NCBI GenBank assembly: GCA_021295955.1
Contig: JAGWBJ010000003.1
Location: forward strand, 167,613 to 231,612
DNA: 64,000 nucleotides
Direction: 5' to 3'
Source: Dehalococcoidia bacterium
GTDB taxonomy: Bacteria > Chloroflexota > Dehalococcoidia > Lucifugimonadales > JAGWBF01
A model generated the notes under the pieces. The model saw only the letters and a program-made list of their open reading frames with translations, was not told the DNA's origin and did not search any database. Position numbers and translations under genes: made by a program. This document shows, in pieces, positions 15,949 to 24,524 of the stretch (its first letter is position 1; every line of letters starts with the position of its first letter).

Positions 15949-18005
15949 GGGCCGGCGCTGGGGGCGGAGACTCCATCACCGTCGAGGTGGTGCGCAACCG
16001 CCTGGAGTCCATCGTGCGGGAGATGGGCGAGGTGATCCTACGCACCTCCCGCTCCTCCGTCGCCCACCACGGGCGCGACTTCTCCTGCGGCATATTCGAC
16101 GCCCGGGCCGAGATGCTGGCCCTTGGCACCTCCATTGCAATACACATCTTCCCGGTGGGCTTCCAGCTCCGTGCCTTGCTCGCCCGCTTTGGCGACGACA
16201 TCCTTACTGGGGACATCTTCGTGGGCAACGACCCAAGGGACGGAGGACTGCACCCCAACGACGTGCTGCTGGCAGTGCCGGTGTTCTACGACGGCCAAAT
16301 GGTGGCCTTCTCCACCACGCGGGTCCACCACTATGATGTGGGTGGCATGGTCCCCGGCAGCATATCGGGCAACGCCACGGAGATGTACCAGGAGGGACTG
16401 CGCATACCCATCATACGCATGGGCCGGGGCAACGAGATCGATCCCAATATCATGGACCTGATCTTGAACAACGTGCGCGTGCCCGTCGAGATGCGGGGCG
16501 ACCTGCTGGCCCAGCTTGCCGGGTGCCGGGTGGGCGCCCAGCGCATCACGTCGATGGTCGAAAGGTATGGTAAGGAGCGGGTGCGGAGTATCTGGAGCGG
16601 CGTGCTGGACTCGTACGAGCGCAGGTGCAGGGCGCTCATATCCCGGCTCCCCAACCGGACGTTGGTCCACGAGGGGTACCTGGACAGCGACGGGGTCGCC
16701 CCCGGCCATCTGCGCATCAGGACCGTGGTCCGGATCGAGGACGGCGGGGTCACCGTGGACTACACGGGAAGCTCTCCCCAGACGGGAGGGCCCAACAACG
16801 TGACGCTGCCCATGGGTGCCTCTTACGGGTTCATGGGGGTGAAGGCCGCCTTGGACCCCAGCGGTCCCATCAACTCCGGGTATCTGCGCCCCATCGAGAC
16901 CATCGTTCCCGAGGGGACGATACTCAACGCCAGGCCCCCCGCCGCCGCCGGCGGCCAGCAGGAGGTGGGCCAGGCCGCCATTTCGGCCATGGTGGCGTTG
17001 GCCGAGGTCGTGCCCGAACGGGTCTCCTCCGAGGAGGGGTCCTCCACGCACCACATGACTTGCTCCGGCACCGATACCCGCTTCGGGCGTCCTAGGCCCT
17101 TCATATTCTATGGGTCCGACCCCGGAGGGGGAGGCGCTAGGGCCGACAGAGACGGCATGGACTACGTGAGGCCCATCCGGTCGGGCAACACCAACGCCCG
17201 GGGCATCGAGGTGCTGGAGAGGGCCTATCCCCTGACGTTCCTGGGGATGTCGCTGCGATGCGACTCGGGAGGCCCGGGCCGGTTCCGCGGGGGCCTGGGC
17301 ACGGTCCGGGAGTACCGTATCCCCTCGGATGGCACCTTCTCACTGATGGGAGAGCACGCCATGATCCCCCCCGCCGGGGTCTTCGGGGGTTACCCGGGGG
17401 CGCTTGCGCGTTTCGAAGTCCTGCGGAGCGGGGAGACCGTCCCCGTCTCCCCGGTGCACGGCAGCAAGGCAACCGCCTTTCCCCTGAAGGCGGGGGACGT
17501 GCTGCGGGTCTGCAGCCAGGGGGCCGGCGGATGGGGCGACCCCCTGGAGCGGGAGCCTGATAGTGTGTTGGACGACGTCCTGGACGGGCGGGTGTCCCGC
17601 GCTCAGGCGGCCGGCGTGTACGGGGTCGTCCTCGATGCCCCGGGGGAGACGGTCGACACGACGGCGACCATCCGGAAACGCAGGGACCTGGCCTCGGCCC
17701 GCTTGTATCTGAGGGCTGCCCGGGGCGGCGACCCCGAGTTCCACGGGGGAGTGAGGATAGCCTGGGTGGGCAGTGCCGTGGCCCGGCGCATCGGTGCCCC
17801 GCCCATCGGTCCACACCGTCTGGCCGAGGCCTTTGCCGGGCCCTTTTCCAATAAACTCAAGCCGGCGCCCTTCAGGTTCAGCGTCGCCCTGCGGGGCCAC
17901 TTGGCCGAGGACGCCATCGAGCTGGACAGGGAGGCCTGGGAGGATCTGGGCCTGAGCGAGGGCGACAGTCTTCTCGTCAGGAGTCTCTGGTCACCGGACT
18001 GCTAG
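15945..18005 (+). CDS. hyuB: Hydantoinase B family protein with C-terminal extension
   Basis: About 686 residues, over 100 longer than usual for HyuB. The catalytic core holds GNDPRDGGLHPNDV, VHHYDVGGMVPGS and the C-terminal GAGGWGDPLEREPDSVLDD that normally lies near the end. After about residue 580 there is an extra region ending in AIELDREAWEDLGLSEGDSL. This pattern resembles the double-psi barrel of molybdopterin oxidoreductases, but the likeness is only visual. ATG at 15945 overlaps the hyuA stop. The stop codon shares CTAG with the stop of the convergent higA gene. It is the partner of the upstream hyuA. Confidence 0.9.
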   Translation: MRAGAGGGDSITVEVVRNRLESIVREMGEVILRTSRSSVAHHGRDFSCGIFDARAEMLALGTSIAIHIFPVGFQLRALLARFGDDILTGDIFVGNDPRDGGLHPNDVLLAVPVFYDGQMVAFSTTRVHHYDVGGMVPGSISGNATEMYQEGLRIPIIRMGRGNEIDPNIMDLILNNVRVPVEMRGDLLAQLAGCRVGAQRITSMVERYGKERVRSIWSGVLDSYERRCRALISRLPNRTLVHEGYLDSDGVAPGHLRIRTVVRIEDGGVTVDYTGSSPQTGGPNNVTLPMGASYGFMGVKAALDPSGPINSGYLRPIETIVPEGTILNARPPAAAGGQQEVGQAAISAMVALAEVVPERVSSEEGSSTHHMTCSGTDTRFGRPRPFIFYGSDPGGGGARADRDGMDYVRPIRSGNTNARGIEVLERAYPLTFLGMSLRCDSGGPGRFRGGLGTVREYRIPSDGTFSLMGEHAMIPPAGVFGGYPGALARFEVLRSGETVPVSPVHGSKATAFPLKAGDVLRVCSQGAGGWGDPLEREPDSVLDDVLDGRVSRAQAAGVYGVVLDAPGETVDTTATIRKRRDLASARLYLRAARGGDPEFHGGVRIAWVGSAVARRIGAPPIGPHRLAEAFAGPFSNKLKPAPFRFSVALRGHLAEDAIELDREAWEDLGLSEGDSLLVRSLWSPDC

Positions 18006-18340
18006 TCCGTGAGCCTTTCGGCGGCTGGCCCCGGCGAGTAAGCGGCCACCATCTCCAGCCTTCGAGACAGCCGGTCTTCCGTAGTCTCCAGGTCATATTG
18101 GCCTTGCAGTCCCATCCAGAACTCCGGCGAGTTCCCAAAGAAGCGGGAGAACAGCAGGGCGGTCTCCGCAGTGATCGGCCGGCGTCCGTGGACTACGGAG
18201 TGAATCCTACGGGCATCTACGCCGATGGCCTTGGCCAACCGGTACTGGGTGATGTTCATCGTGCGTAGAAACTCTTCGTTCAGGACTTCGCCAGGGCGTA
18301 TGGGGGTAGCTTCTGCGAGTCTTGCGTCTCCTTTGTTGAC
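18002..18340 (-). CDS. higA: HigA-family antitoxin, orphan, with unusual start
   Basis: About 112 residues of the HigA/VapA family of helix-turn-helix antitoxins. PIRPGEVLNEEFL is followed by the HTH segment QYRLAKAIGVDARRIHSVVHG and the family signature FFGNSPEFWMGLQGQYDLE. No higB toxin gene lies on either side. Upstream is ligD and downstream is the convergent hyuB. A perfect AGGAGG (18348-18353) sits seven bases before an in-frame GTC codon at 18338-18340, where a start codon is expected. No ATG, GTG or TTG is in frame before the conserved region. Either a GTG start has mutated, there is a base error, or a rare start is used. Confidence 0.8.
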   Translation of the reverse strand, partial: VNKGDARLAEATPIRPGEVLNEEFLRTMNITQYRLAKAIGVDARRIHSVVHGRRPITAETALLFSRFFGNSPEFWMGLQGQYDLETTEDRLSRRLEMVAAYSPGPAAERLTD

Positions 18341-18372
18341 GTAGGGCCCTCCTGCTTCAGCGGGGTCGTTCG

Positions 18373-21111
18373 CTATACCGCGGCTTCCAGGAGCCGCCGC
18401 AGGTCGTGCTTGGCTGCCTGGATGCCGGCCCACAGGTCGCCCACCTCCCTGAGCCGCCCCGGCGCCGTCTCGATAGTGAAGTCCGTGGGGTAGACCCGGT
18501 CCAGCTCCTCCCACCGCAGGGGGGTGGACACCGGTGCGTTGGCCGCAGGCCTAAGGGAGTAGATGGAGGCCATGTTCTTCGTGCGGACGTTCTGGTTGTG
18601 GTCCAGGAATATCTTCCCGGAGCGCTTGTTCACCGTCCACTCCATGGTCACGTCCTGTGGCAGGTGCTGCATGAGGAACCGGCCTATGAGCTGGCACGTG
18701 CTGCGGGTCACCGGGTAGTCGTACTGCCGCAGTACGGGCACGTAGATGTGGAGGCCCGTCTTCCCCGACGTCTTGACGAAGGATGACAGGGAGAGCTGGT
18801 CGAGGATGTCCTTCAGCTCCCGGGCCACCTCCACCGTTTTGGAGAAGGCCCGGCGGTTCAGCCCGGGCTCGTCCCCAGACTTCTCCCTGCCCGAGTAGAT
18901 GTAGGGGTCCAGGTCGAAGACGATGAAGTCCGGGTAGTTGAGGACGCTGGCGTCTATGGCCTCCTTGGAACCGGTGAAGGTGGTGGGGAGGTGGGCCGCG
19001 TCGGGGAGCTGGGTGACCCGGGACAGCCACGGGTGCAGCTCGATGCTGGCAAGCTGGGCGAGCCAGACCAGGGTGGGCAGGTTGTTGGCCATTATGAAGT
19101 CGCCGTCCCCTTCGTTGTGGGAGGAGTACAGGCGTACCGTGTCCACGAACTCGGGGCGCCCCGCCCCCGATCTAAAGACGCGGTCCGAGTGCTTCTGGTA
19201 GAAGCTGCCTTCGTGTATGCCGTTGGGGTAGCGGGTGAACGTCAGGGGACGGTCCTTCAGGTGGGGCAGCAGAAGGTGGCTGGTCTCCAGGTAATGCCGG
19301 ACCAGGTGCCGCTTGGTGTAGGGCCCCCCGGCGTCGGCACCGGGCCACAGCACCTTGTTCAGGTTGGTCAGCCCGATGCGGTGGCCCGCGACCGTCAGGA
19401 GTAGCTTGTCCTGCCTCCCGGAGAGCTGCTCGAGCAGGGCTGGTACGTCGTCGACGTCCTGCGCCGGGTGGTCCCCCGGGGCCGTGGCGGGGGCCAATGT
19501 CACCGTCTCCTCGACGCTCCGGATGACGGACATGGCGTCCACGTCGGTACGGAGGCCGAGAAAGACCGGGGCGCGCAGACGGCCGGTGTGGGTCCACTCG
19601 GCGAACTTGACCCTAGCCACAAGGAGTGGCTGTGCCCAGGCGGCCTCGGCGGCGTCCAGCTCGGGGTCGGGTGCGAAGGGGTTCGCGTCTGCCGCTATGG
19701 CGTCGAGGGAGGTCTTCAGGGCCTTCAGGGAGCGGGCGTCGAAGCCGCTGCCCACCCTGCCGGCGTACTTGAGAACGCCGGCGTCGTAGTATCCCACCAC
19801 CAGGGAGCCGAAGGTGGAGGCCCGGGAGCCGGCCCCCGGGGTGTAGCCGCCGATAACGAACTCCTGCTCTCGTACACCCTTCACCTTGAGCCACGAGGCG
19901 CTGCGGCGCCCGGGTTCGTAGATGCTGTCGCGTTTCTTGGCCACCATGCCCTCGAGCCCCAGGCCAGAGGCGGCGCGGTAGAAGGTCTTGCCCTCGCCGT
20001 CGATGTACTCCACCTGCCGGACGTGGTCGCCTCCGATCAGCACCTGGCCTAGCACCGTCTTGCGCTGGAATAGGGGGGCCCGGCGCAGGTCCCTTCCGTC
20101 GACGTAGAGCACGTCGAAGGGGTAGTAGGCCAGGGATACGTCTTCGGCGGGACGGTCCGCAGCCCTGGGTTCCAGGTGCATCGTTTGCTGGAGCAACCCG
20201 AAGTTGGGACGCCCTTTCGAGTCCAGGGCCACCAGCTCTCCGTCCAGCACCAGCTCCCCCTCGGGCTGGGCCTCCAGCTCTTGGACTATCATCGGGACCG
20301 CGGTGGTCAGGTCGTGGCCGTTGCGGCTCAGGAGGGTAACGCTGCCCTCCTGGATGAACGCCAGCACCCGGTGTCCGTCCAGCTTGGGCTCGAAGAGCCA
20401 GTCGGGGTGGGAGAAGGGCCTGTCCGCGGTCCGCGCCAGCATCGGCTTCATCCTTGCTGGAAAGGCGCCGGGCGCCCCCAACGCGGCCAAGTCGACGCCG
20501 GGGGAGGCCGGCTCGGGAAGGCGTCCCTCCTTCAGGTCCTCCAGAGTGAGGCCCGACTGCACCGAACGGTCCTGGTCGACCAGGTCGCGCTCCGTGTCCA
20601 CGTGCTCGTCCCGGTGCTTGATGAGGAGCCACTCCTTGGGGCTTCTGGAGGTGCGCACCAGGGTCCAGGACCCCTTGAGCTTGCGGCCCCGGAGGGTGAA
20701 GGACAGCTTGCCCTTCTCCAGGTCCCCGCGCATACGCTCCTCGGACTCCTCCTTGTGCCCGAAGGAGAGCCTACCTCCCTCGTCGGGAGAGTAGGCGCCC
20801 GTGTCCCACACGATGACCTGGCCCCCGCCGTAGTTGCCGTGGGCTATCACGCCCTCGAAGGTGGCGTACTCCAGCGGATGGTCCTCCACGTGGACGGCCA
20901 GGCGTTTCTCCTTCGGGTCCGCCGAGGGGCCCTTGGGCACCGCCCAGGACTTGAGGACGCCGTCCAGCTCCAGGCGGAAGTCGTAGTGGAGCCGTCTTGC
21001 CGCGTGCTTCTGGACCACGAACCGCAGGCTGCCGCCGCCGGCTCTCCCGTCGGTGGGGGCGGGCTCCCGGGTGCGGGAGAAGTCCCGCTTGCTCCGATAC
21101 TCTTCCAGCAT
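18373..21111 (-). CDS. ligD: LigD: ATP-dependent DNA ligase with phosphoesterase and polymerase domains
   Basis: About 912 residues in the order phosphoesterase (about 1-190), ligase (about 220-530), polymerase/primase (about 610-912), the order of Pseudomonas LigD. It processes and seals broken DNA ends with Ku in bacterial non-homologous end joining. Visible motifs are HYDFRLELDGVLKSWAVPKG in the phosphoesterase, FEPKLDGHR with the adenylated lysine, GMVAKKRDSIYEPG in the ligase, and FDLDPYIYSG with the metal-binding aspartates in the polymerase. ATG at 21111 lies five bases after the DUF72 stop, so the two are co-transcribed. Ku and a second ligase are encoded divergently next door. Confidence 0.95.
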   Translation of the reverse strand: MLEEYRSKRDFSRTREPAPTDGRAGGGSLRFVVQKHAARRLHYDFRLELDGVLKSWAVPKGPSADPKEKRLAVHVEDHPLEYATFEGVIAHGNYGGGQVIVWDTGAYSPDEGGRLSFGHKEESEERMRGDLEKGKLSFTLRGRKLKGSWTLVRTSRSPKEWLLIKHRDEHVDTERDLVDQDRSVQSGLTLEDLKEGRLPEPASPGVDLAALGAPGAFPARMKPMLARTADRPFSHPDWLFEPKLDGHRVLAFIQEGSVTLLSRNGHDLTTAVPMIVQELEAQPEGELVLDGELVALDSKGRPNFGLLQQTMHLEPRAADRPAEDVSLAYYPFDVLYVDGRDLRRAPLFQRKTVLGQVLIGGDHVRQVEYIDGEGKTFYRAASGLGLEGMVAKKRDSIYEPGRRSASWLKVKGVREQEFVIGGYTPGAGSRASTFGSLVVGYYDAGVLKYAGRVGSGFDARSLKALKTSLDAIAADANPFAPDPELDAAEAAWAQPLLVARVKFAEWTHTGRLRAPVFLGLRTDVDAMSVIRSVEETVTLAPATAPGDHPAQDVDDVPALLEQLSGRQDKLLLTVAGHRIGLTNLNKVLWPGADAGGPYTKRHLVRHYLETSHLLLPHLKDRPLTFTRYPNGIHEGSFYQKHSDRVFRSGAGRPEFVDTVRLYSSHNEGDGDFIMANNLPTLVWLAQLASIELHPWLSRVTQLPDAAHLPTTFTGSKEAIDASVLNYPDFIVFDLDPYIYSGREKSGDEPGLNRRAFSKTVEVARELKDILDQLSLSSFVKTSGKTGLHIYVPVLRQYDYPVTRSTCQLIGRFLMQHLPQDVTMEWTVNKRSGKIFLDHNQNVRTKNMASIYSLRPAANAPVSTPLRWEELDRVYPTDFTIETAPGRLREVGDLWAGIQAAKHDLRRLLEAAV

Positions 21112-21116
21112 GGCGG

Positions 21117-21830
21117 CTAGGCCGGCGTACGGGCCTCGAGACTGGCTTCGAGCTGCCTGACGAACACCGGCCCAGTGCCCTTCTCCTCGTGCTTGAAGTA
21201 GACGAAGACGTCCTTCCAGTCCGGAGAATGGTCCACTATCGCATCCGCCCAGGAGTCGATGTCCTCCTGCTTGTAGCTTTCGTCCCGCAGCCGAAAGTAG
21301 CCGAAGTCGGCCGTGGGCTCTACCGGCGTCGTCATTCGCTCGCTGTCGGCTATGCACATGGCCACGTTGGCGGACCTGAGCCTCCGGAACACCTCCTCCG
21401 AGTGCCAGGAGGCGTGGCGAAACTCCATCGCCACGCGCAGGTCGGGCGGCACCCAGTCCAGGAACGAGTCCAGCACGTCGGTGTCTACCCTGAAGGACGG
21501 GGGTAGCTGGAAGAACAGCACCCCCAGCTTGTTGCCCAAGGACCTGGCCCGAAGGCTGAAGGCCTGGGTCACCTCGTGGCAGTCCTTCAGGCGGGCGTCG
21601 TGGGTAACGCGCCGCGGGGCCTTGAGGGTGAAGGTGAACCCCTCCGGCGTGGCGGCGCTCCAGCCCTCCAGCGCCTTCTCGCTGGGGAACCGGTAGAAGG
21701 TGTAGTTGATCTCGACCGTGGAGAACCGCTCCGAGTAGTAGGGCAGCATCTTGCTCGTGGGGAGGTCGTCGGGGTAGAAGCTTCCCTTCCATTCCGGGTA
21801 GTTGTAACCGGATGTGCCGATGAATATCAT
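21117..21830 (-). CDS. DUF72 domain protein
   Basis: About 237 residues of the DUF72 (YecE-like) family, a TIM-barrel fold of unknown function. The N-terminal GTSGYNYPEWKGSFYP is the family signature, and FFQLPPSF and AMEFRHASW follow at the expected spacing. I chose ATG at 21830, with GAGGGA upstream, because residues before it match nothing. It is the first gene of a two-gene operon with ligD, which suggests a link to end joining, though DUF72 also occurs elsewhere. Confidence 0.88.
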   Translation of the reverse strand: MIFIGTSGYNYPEWKGSFYPDDLPTSKMLPYYSERFSTVEINYTFYRFPSEKALEGWSAATPEGFTFTLKAPRRVTHDARLKDCHEVTQAFSLRARSLGNKLGVLFFQLPPSFRVDTDVLDSFLDWVPPDLRVAMEFRHASWHSEEVFRRLRSANVAMCIADSERMTTPVEPTADFGYFRLRDESYKQEDIDSWADAIVDHSPDWKDVFVYFKHEEKGTGPVFVRQLEASLEARTPA

Positions 21831-21899
21831 CTTTCCCTCGGGTCCGGCCCTCCGGCGGTCATGCGACCACAAGACGGCGTGGCGGTGGTCCAGGCCACA

Positions 21900-21905
21900 A
21901 TTATA
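21900..21905 (-). promoter_or_regulatory. -10 box for the DUF72-ligD operon
   Basis: TATAAT on the minus strand, about 70 bases upstream of the DUF72 start. I see no convincing -35. It lies in the 214-base divergent gap between DUF72 and the ligC-type gene. Confidence 0.45.
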
Positions 21906-22044
21906 GCAGCACCCGCCCCTCGGGCCATTGGTCACACAAGGGGTCTTCGAAGGCGGCCCAGCCCCTCTCCCATCACTTCGAGGCCGGTTGACCCTCTTAT
22001 CGGCGGTCGTATATGCTGATGCCAGGCTCTACGGACGGAGGAGT

Positions 22045-23055
22045 ATGGCGGTAGTCCGATCCAAGGTCTCCCGGGGTCTGCCCACGACGGTAAAGCCGAT
22101 GCTGGCCCGCCTGTCCCGGCACCCCTTCGATTCCGCGGAGCACTTCTTCGAGCTCAAGTGGGACGGCATCCGGGCCATGGCGTTCCTGGAGGACGGCCGT
22201 CTCCGGCTGCTCAGCCGCACCTCCCGCGACATCACCGGCAGCTTCCCCGAGCTTGCGGACCTACCCAGCCAGGTGGGGGCCCGGGGTGTCGTGCTGGACG
22301 GTGAGTTGGTGTGCCTGGACTCGGACGGGCGCCCCAGCTTCCCCCTGCTCCAGAGGCGCTTGAGCGTTGCGGGCCGCCGGGGCGGGCGGGACAACCCGGT
22401 CCACTTTATCGCCTTCGACCTCCTCTATCTGGAGGGCCGTTCGATGATGGCTGAGCCCCTGTACAGCCGAAAGAGCCGCCTCCACGAGATCATTCGACCC
22501 AGCGACATGGCCCAGTTGTGCGACCTGGTGGATGGGGATGGGGCCGCTTTCTTCCAGGCGACCTGCCAGCACGGCCTGGAAGGCATCGTGGCCAAGGAGA
22601 AGTCCAGCCCCTACCTGCCCGGGAGGCGGAGCCGGCACTGGCTGAAGGTGAAGCGCGTCCGGGAGTCGGAGTTCGTCATAGGCGGCTACACCTTCGCCGG
22701 GGGCAACCGGGACGCCTTCGACAGCCTGTTGCTGGGGCTGTACGACGACGAAAAGCGGCTGGTGTTCGTGGGGCAGGTCTCCGCGGGCCTCTCGGGCGCC
22801 GCCGCCAGGGAGCTGGGCCGGGACCTGCAGCGTATTCACGTCGAGGAGTGTCCCTTCGGGTCGCTGCCCCGGGTCCGGCGGCTGATGTTCTGGTGCCGTC
22901 CCCAGGTGGTCTGCCAGGTGGAGTACGGCGAGTTCAGCGAGGACGGTGAGCTGACCTACCCCATGTTCAAGGCGCTGCGGGATGACAAGTCGCCCGGCGA
23001 CTGCATAGTTGCCGACGCGCCGGGGTGGCCGAAGCTGCTGGCGGACTTCACCTGA
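22045..23055 (+). CDS. Stand-alone ATP-dependent DNA ligase, LigC-type
   Basis: About 336 residues, with adenylation and OB-fold domains only. It seals nicks using ATP. FELKWDGIRAMAF carries the adenylated lysine. VLDGELVCLDSDGRP, FIAFDLLYLEGR, EGIVAKEKSSPYLPG and WLKVKRVRESEFVIGGY are the remaining nucleotidyltransferase motifs in order. ATG at 22045 follows GGAGGAGT. It is divergent from DUF72-ligD and upstream of ku. Such ligases act as backups to LigD in end joining or in excision repair. Confidence 0.9.
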   Translation: MAVVRSKVSRGLPTTVKPMLARLSRHPFDSAEHFFELKWDGIRAMAFLEDGRLRLLSRTSRDITGSFPELADLPSQVGARGVVLDGELVCLDSDGRPSFPLLQRRLSVAGRRGGRDNPVHFIAFDLLYLEGRSMMAEPLYSRKSRLHEIIRPSDMAQLCDLVDGDGAAFFQATCQHGLEGIVAKEKSSPYLPGRRSRHWLKVKRVRESEFVIGGYTFAGGNRDAFDSLLLGLYDDEKRLVFVGQVSAGLSGAAARELGRDLQRIHVEECPFGSLPRVRRLMFWCRPQVVCQVEYGEFSEDGELTYPMFKALRDDKSPGDCIVADAPGWPKLLADFT

Positions 23056-23194
23056 TGGGTAGAGGGGCGTGGTTTGACCGAATTCGGGTGGCCCGGACAC
23101 TATTCGCGGGCGGCCCGTTCGTGGTGAAATGGGTCCGTGGCTGGCGGGTGAGTGGGTAGACTCCACCGGTTGGTGGTCTTCAGGAGGTACACCC

Positions 23195-24085
23195 ATGGCC
23201 AGAAGAGCGATATGGAGAGGCGCCGTGAGCTTCGGGATGGTGGCCATTCCCATCAAGCTGTACACGGCCACCGAGAGCAAGGACCTCTCGTTCGTCACCC
23301 TGCACAAGGCGTGCCGGAACCGCATCCGCCAGAAGCGGTACTGTCCGTACCACGAGACCGAGGTCGAGGCCTCGGAGATCGTGCGCGGCTATGAGTATGC
23401 CAAGGAGCAATACCTGGTCATGGAGCCGGCGGACTTCGAGAACCTCCCGGTGCCTTCCACCCACGTCATAGAGATCACCCAGTTCGTGGACCTGGGAGAC
23501 ATCGACCCCATCAACTTCGAACGCTCCTACATGCTGGAGCCCGAGGGGGTCGGGGTCAAGCCCTTCTACCTGCTGAAGCAGTCCCTGGAGGACAGCGGGA
23601 GGGTGGCCATCGCCAAGGTCTCCTTGCGGCAGAAGGAGCACATATGCTGCCTTCGCCCCTACCAAAAGGGCATCTCCATGCACACGATGCACTACCCCGA
23701 CGAGATCCGCGGGACCAACGAGCTGGACTTGCCCGAGGAGCGGACCGCCATCACCGACCAGGAAATGGGCATGGCGTCCATACTCATCAGCCAGCTCACC
23801 GCGCCCTACGAGCCGGAGATATTCCAGGACGAGTACAGGCTGGCCTTGGAGCGCACCATCGAGGGGAAGCTCAGCTCTCAGCAGCCAGTGACGGCCGCTC
23901 CGCCGCCGCCCAAGGGCAAGGTGAGCGACCTGATGGACGCGCTGAAGGCCAGCATCGCCGCAACCAAGAAGGCCGACATGGCGCCCGCCGATCCGCCCGA
24001 GCCGGCCGCGGAGCCGCCCGCCGGTCCAGAGGAGGCGCCCGCTCCCAAGAAGCGGCGCTCGAAGACCAGGGCCAAGTCGGGATAG
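23195..24085 (+). CDS. ku: Ku, DNA end-binding protein
   Basis: About 296 residues. Bacterial Ku is a ring-forming homodimer that threads onto broken DNA ends and recruits LigD. The N-terminal RAIWRGAVSFGMVAIPIKLY is the family signature, followed by the beta-barrel core to about residue 235. The tail is rich in Ala/Pro and ends in Lys/Arg (KKRRSKTRAKSG), typical of Ku C-termini that contact DNA and LigD. ATG at 23195 follows AGGAGG. A weak TTGACC with CACTAT downstream (23074-23103) may be its promoter. It completes the NHEJ island of ligD and the LigC-type ligase. Confidence 0.95.
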   Translation: MARRAIWRGAVSFGMVAIPIKLYTATESKDLSFVTLHKACRNRIRQKRYCPYHETEVEASEIVRGYEYAKEQYLVMEPADFENLPVPSTHVIEITQFVDLGDIDPINFERSYMLEPEGVGVKPFYLLKQSLEDSGRVAIAKVSLRQKEHICCLRPYQKGISMHTMHYPDEIRGTNELDLPEERTAITDQEMGMASILISQLTAPYEPEIFQDEYRLALERTIEGKLSSQQPVTAAPPPPKGKVSDLMDALKASIAATKKADMAPADPPEPAAEPPAGPEEAPAPKKRRSKTRAKSG

Positions 24086-24111
24086 ACAAGACCGTAGGAA
24101 AGGTCTACAAC

Positions 24112-24468
24112 ATGGGAACCTTCAGCTGGCCGATGCGGATCGCCGGTTTGGACGGCCAACCGGCCCGTGACATCGAAGCGACGGTGGATACCGGTGCCGC
24201 TTACACCACGCTGCCCGGCAGCCTGTTGCGGGAGCTGGGCGTTGCTCCCTTGGGGAAGCGCCGGTTCCTGCTGACCGACGGACGGCGCATTGAGATGGAC
24301 CACGGGGAGGCCCGCGCAACGGTCGACGGCGAGAGCGTGACAACCCTGGTGATCTTCGGCGAAGACGACTCACCAGCTCTGCTGGGAGCCTATACTCTGG
24401 AGGGGTTGGCCCTGGCGGTGGACCCTGTGGAGCAGCGGTTGGTCCCCATCCACCTGATCATGTACTAG
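24112..24468 (+). CDS. Retropepsin-like aspartic protease domain protein
   Basis: About 118 residues, one clan AA (retropepsin-like) domain. ATVDTGAAYTTLPGSLLRELG contains the catalytic D-T-G-A, and the LLGAYTLEGLALAVDP segment matches the second conserved strand of small bacterial retropepsins. Such proteins must dimerise to form an active site. There is no signal peptide or membrane segment, so it is probably cytoplasmic. It starts 26 bases after ku and is likely transcribed with it. Whether it has a role in repair or is only a neighbour cannot be told from the sequence. Confidence 0.82.
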   Translation: MGTFSWPMRIAGLDGQPARDIEATVDTGAAYTTLPGSLLRELGVAPLGKRRFLLTDGRRIEMDHGEARATVDGESVTTLVIFGEDDSPALLGAYTLEGLALAVDPVEQRLVPIHLIMY

Positions 24469-24524
24469 GACCGGGGAGCCCCAGGGGGTGCGGTGGGTCG
24501 TGCCGGGTCCCCCAGCTCCGCCGT

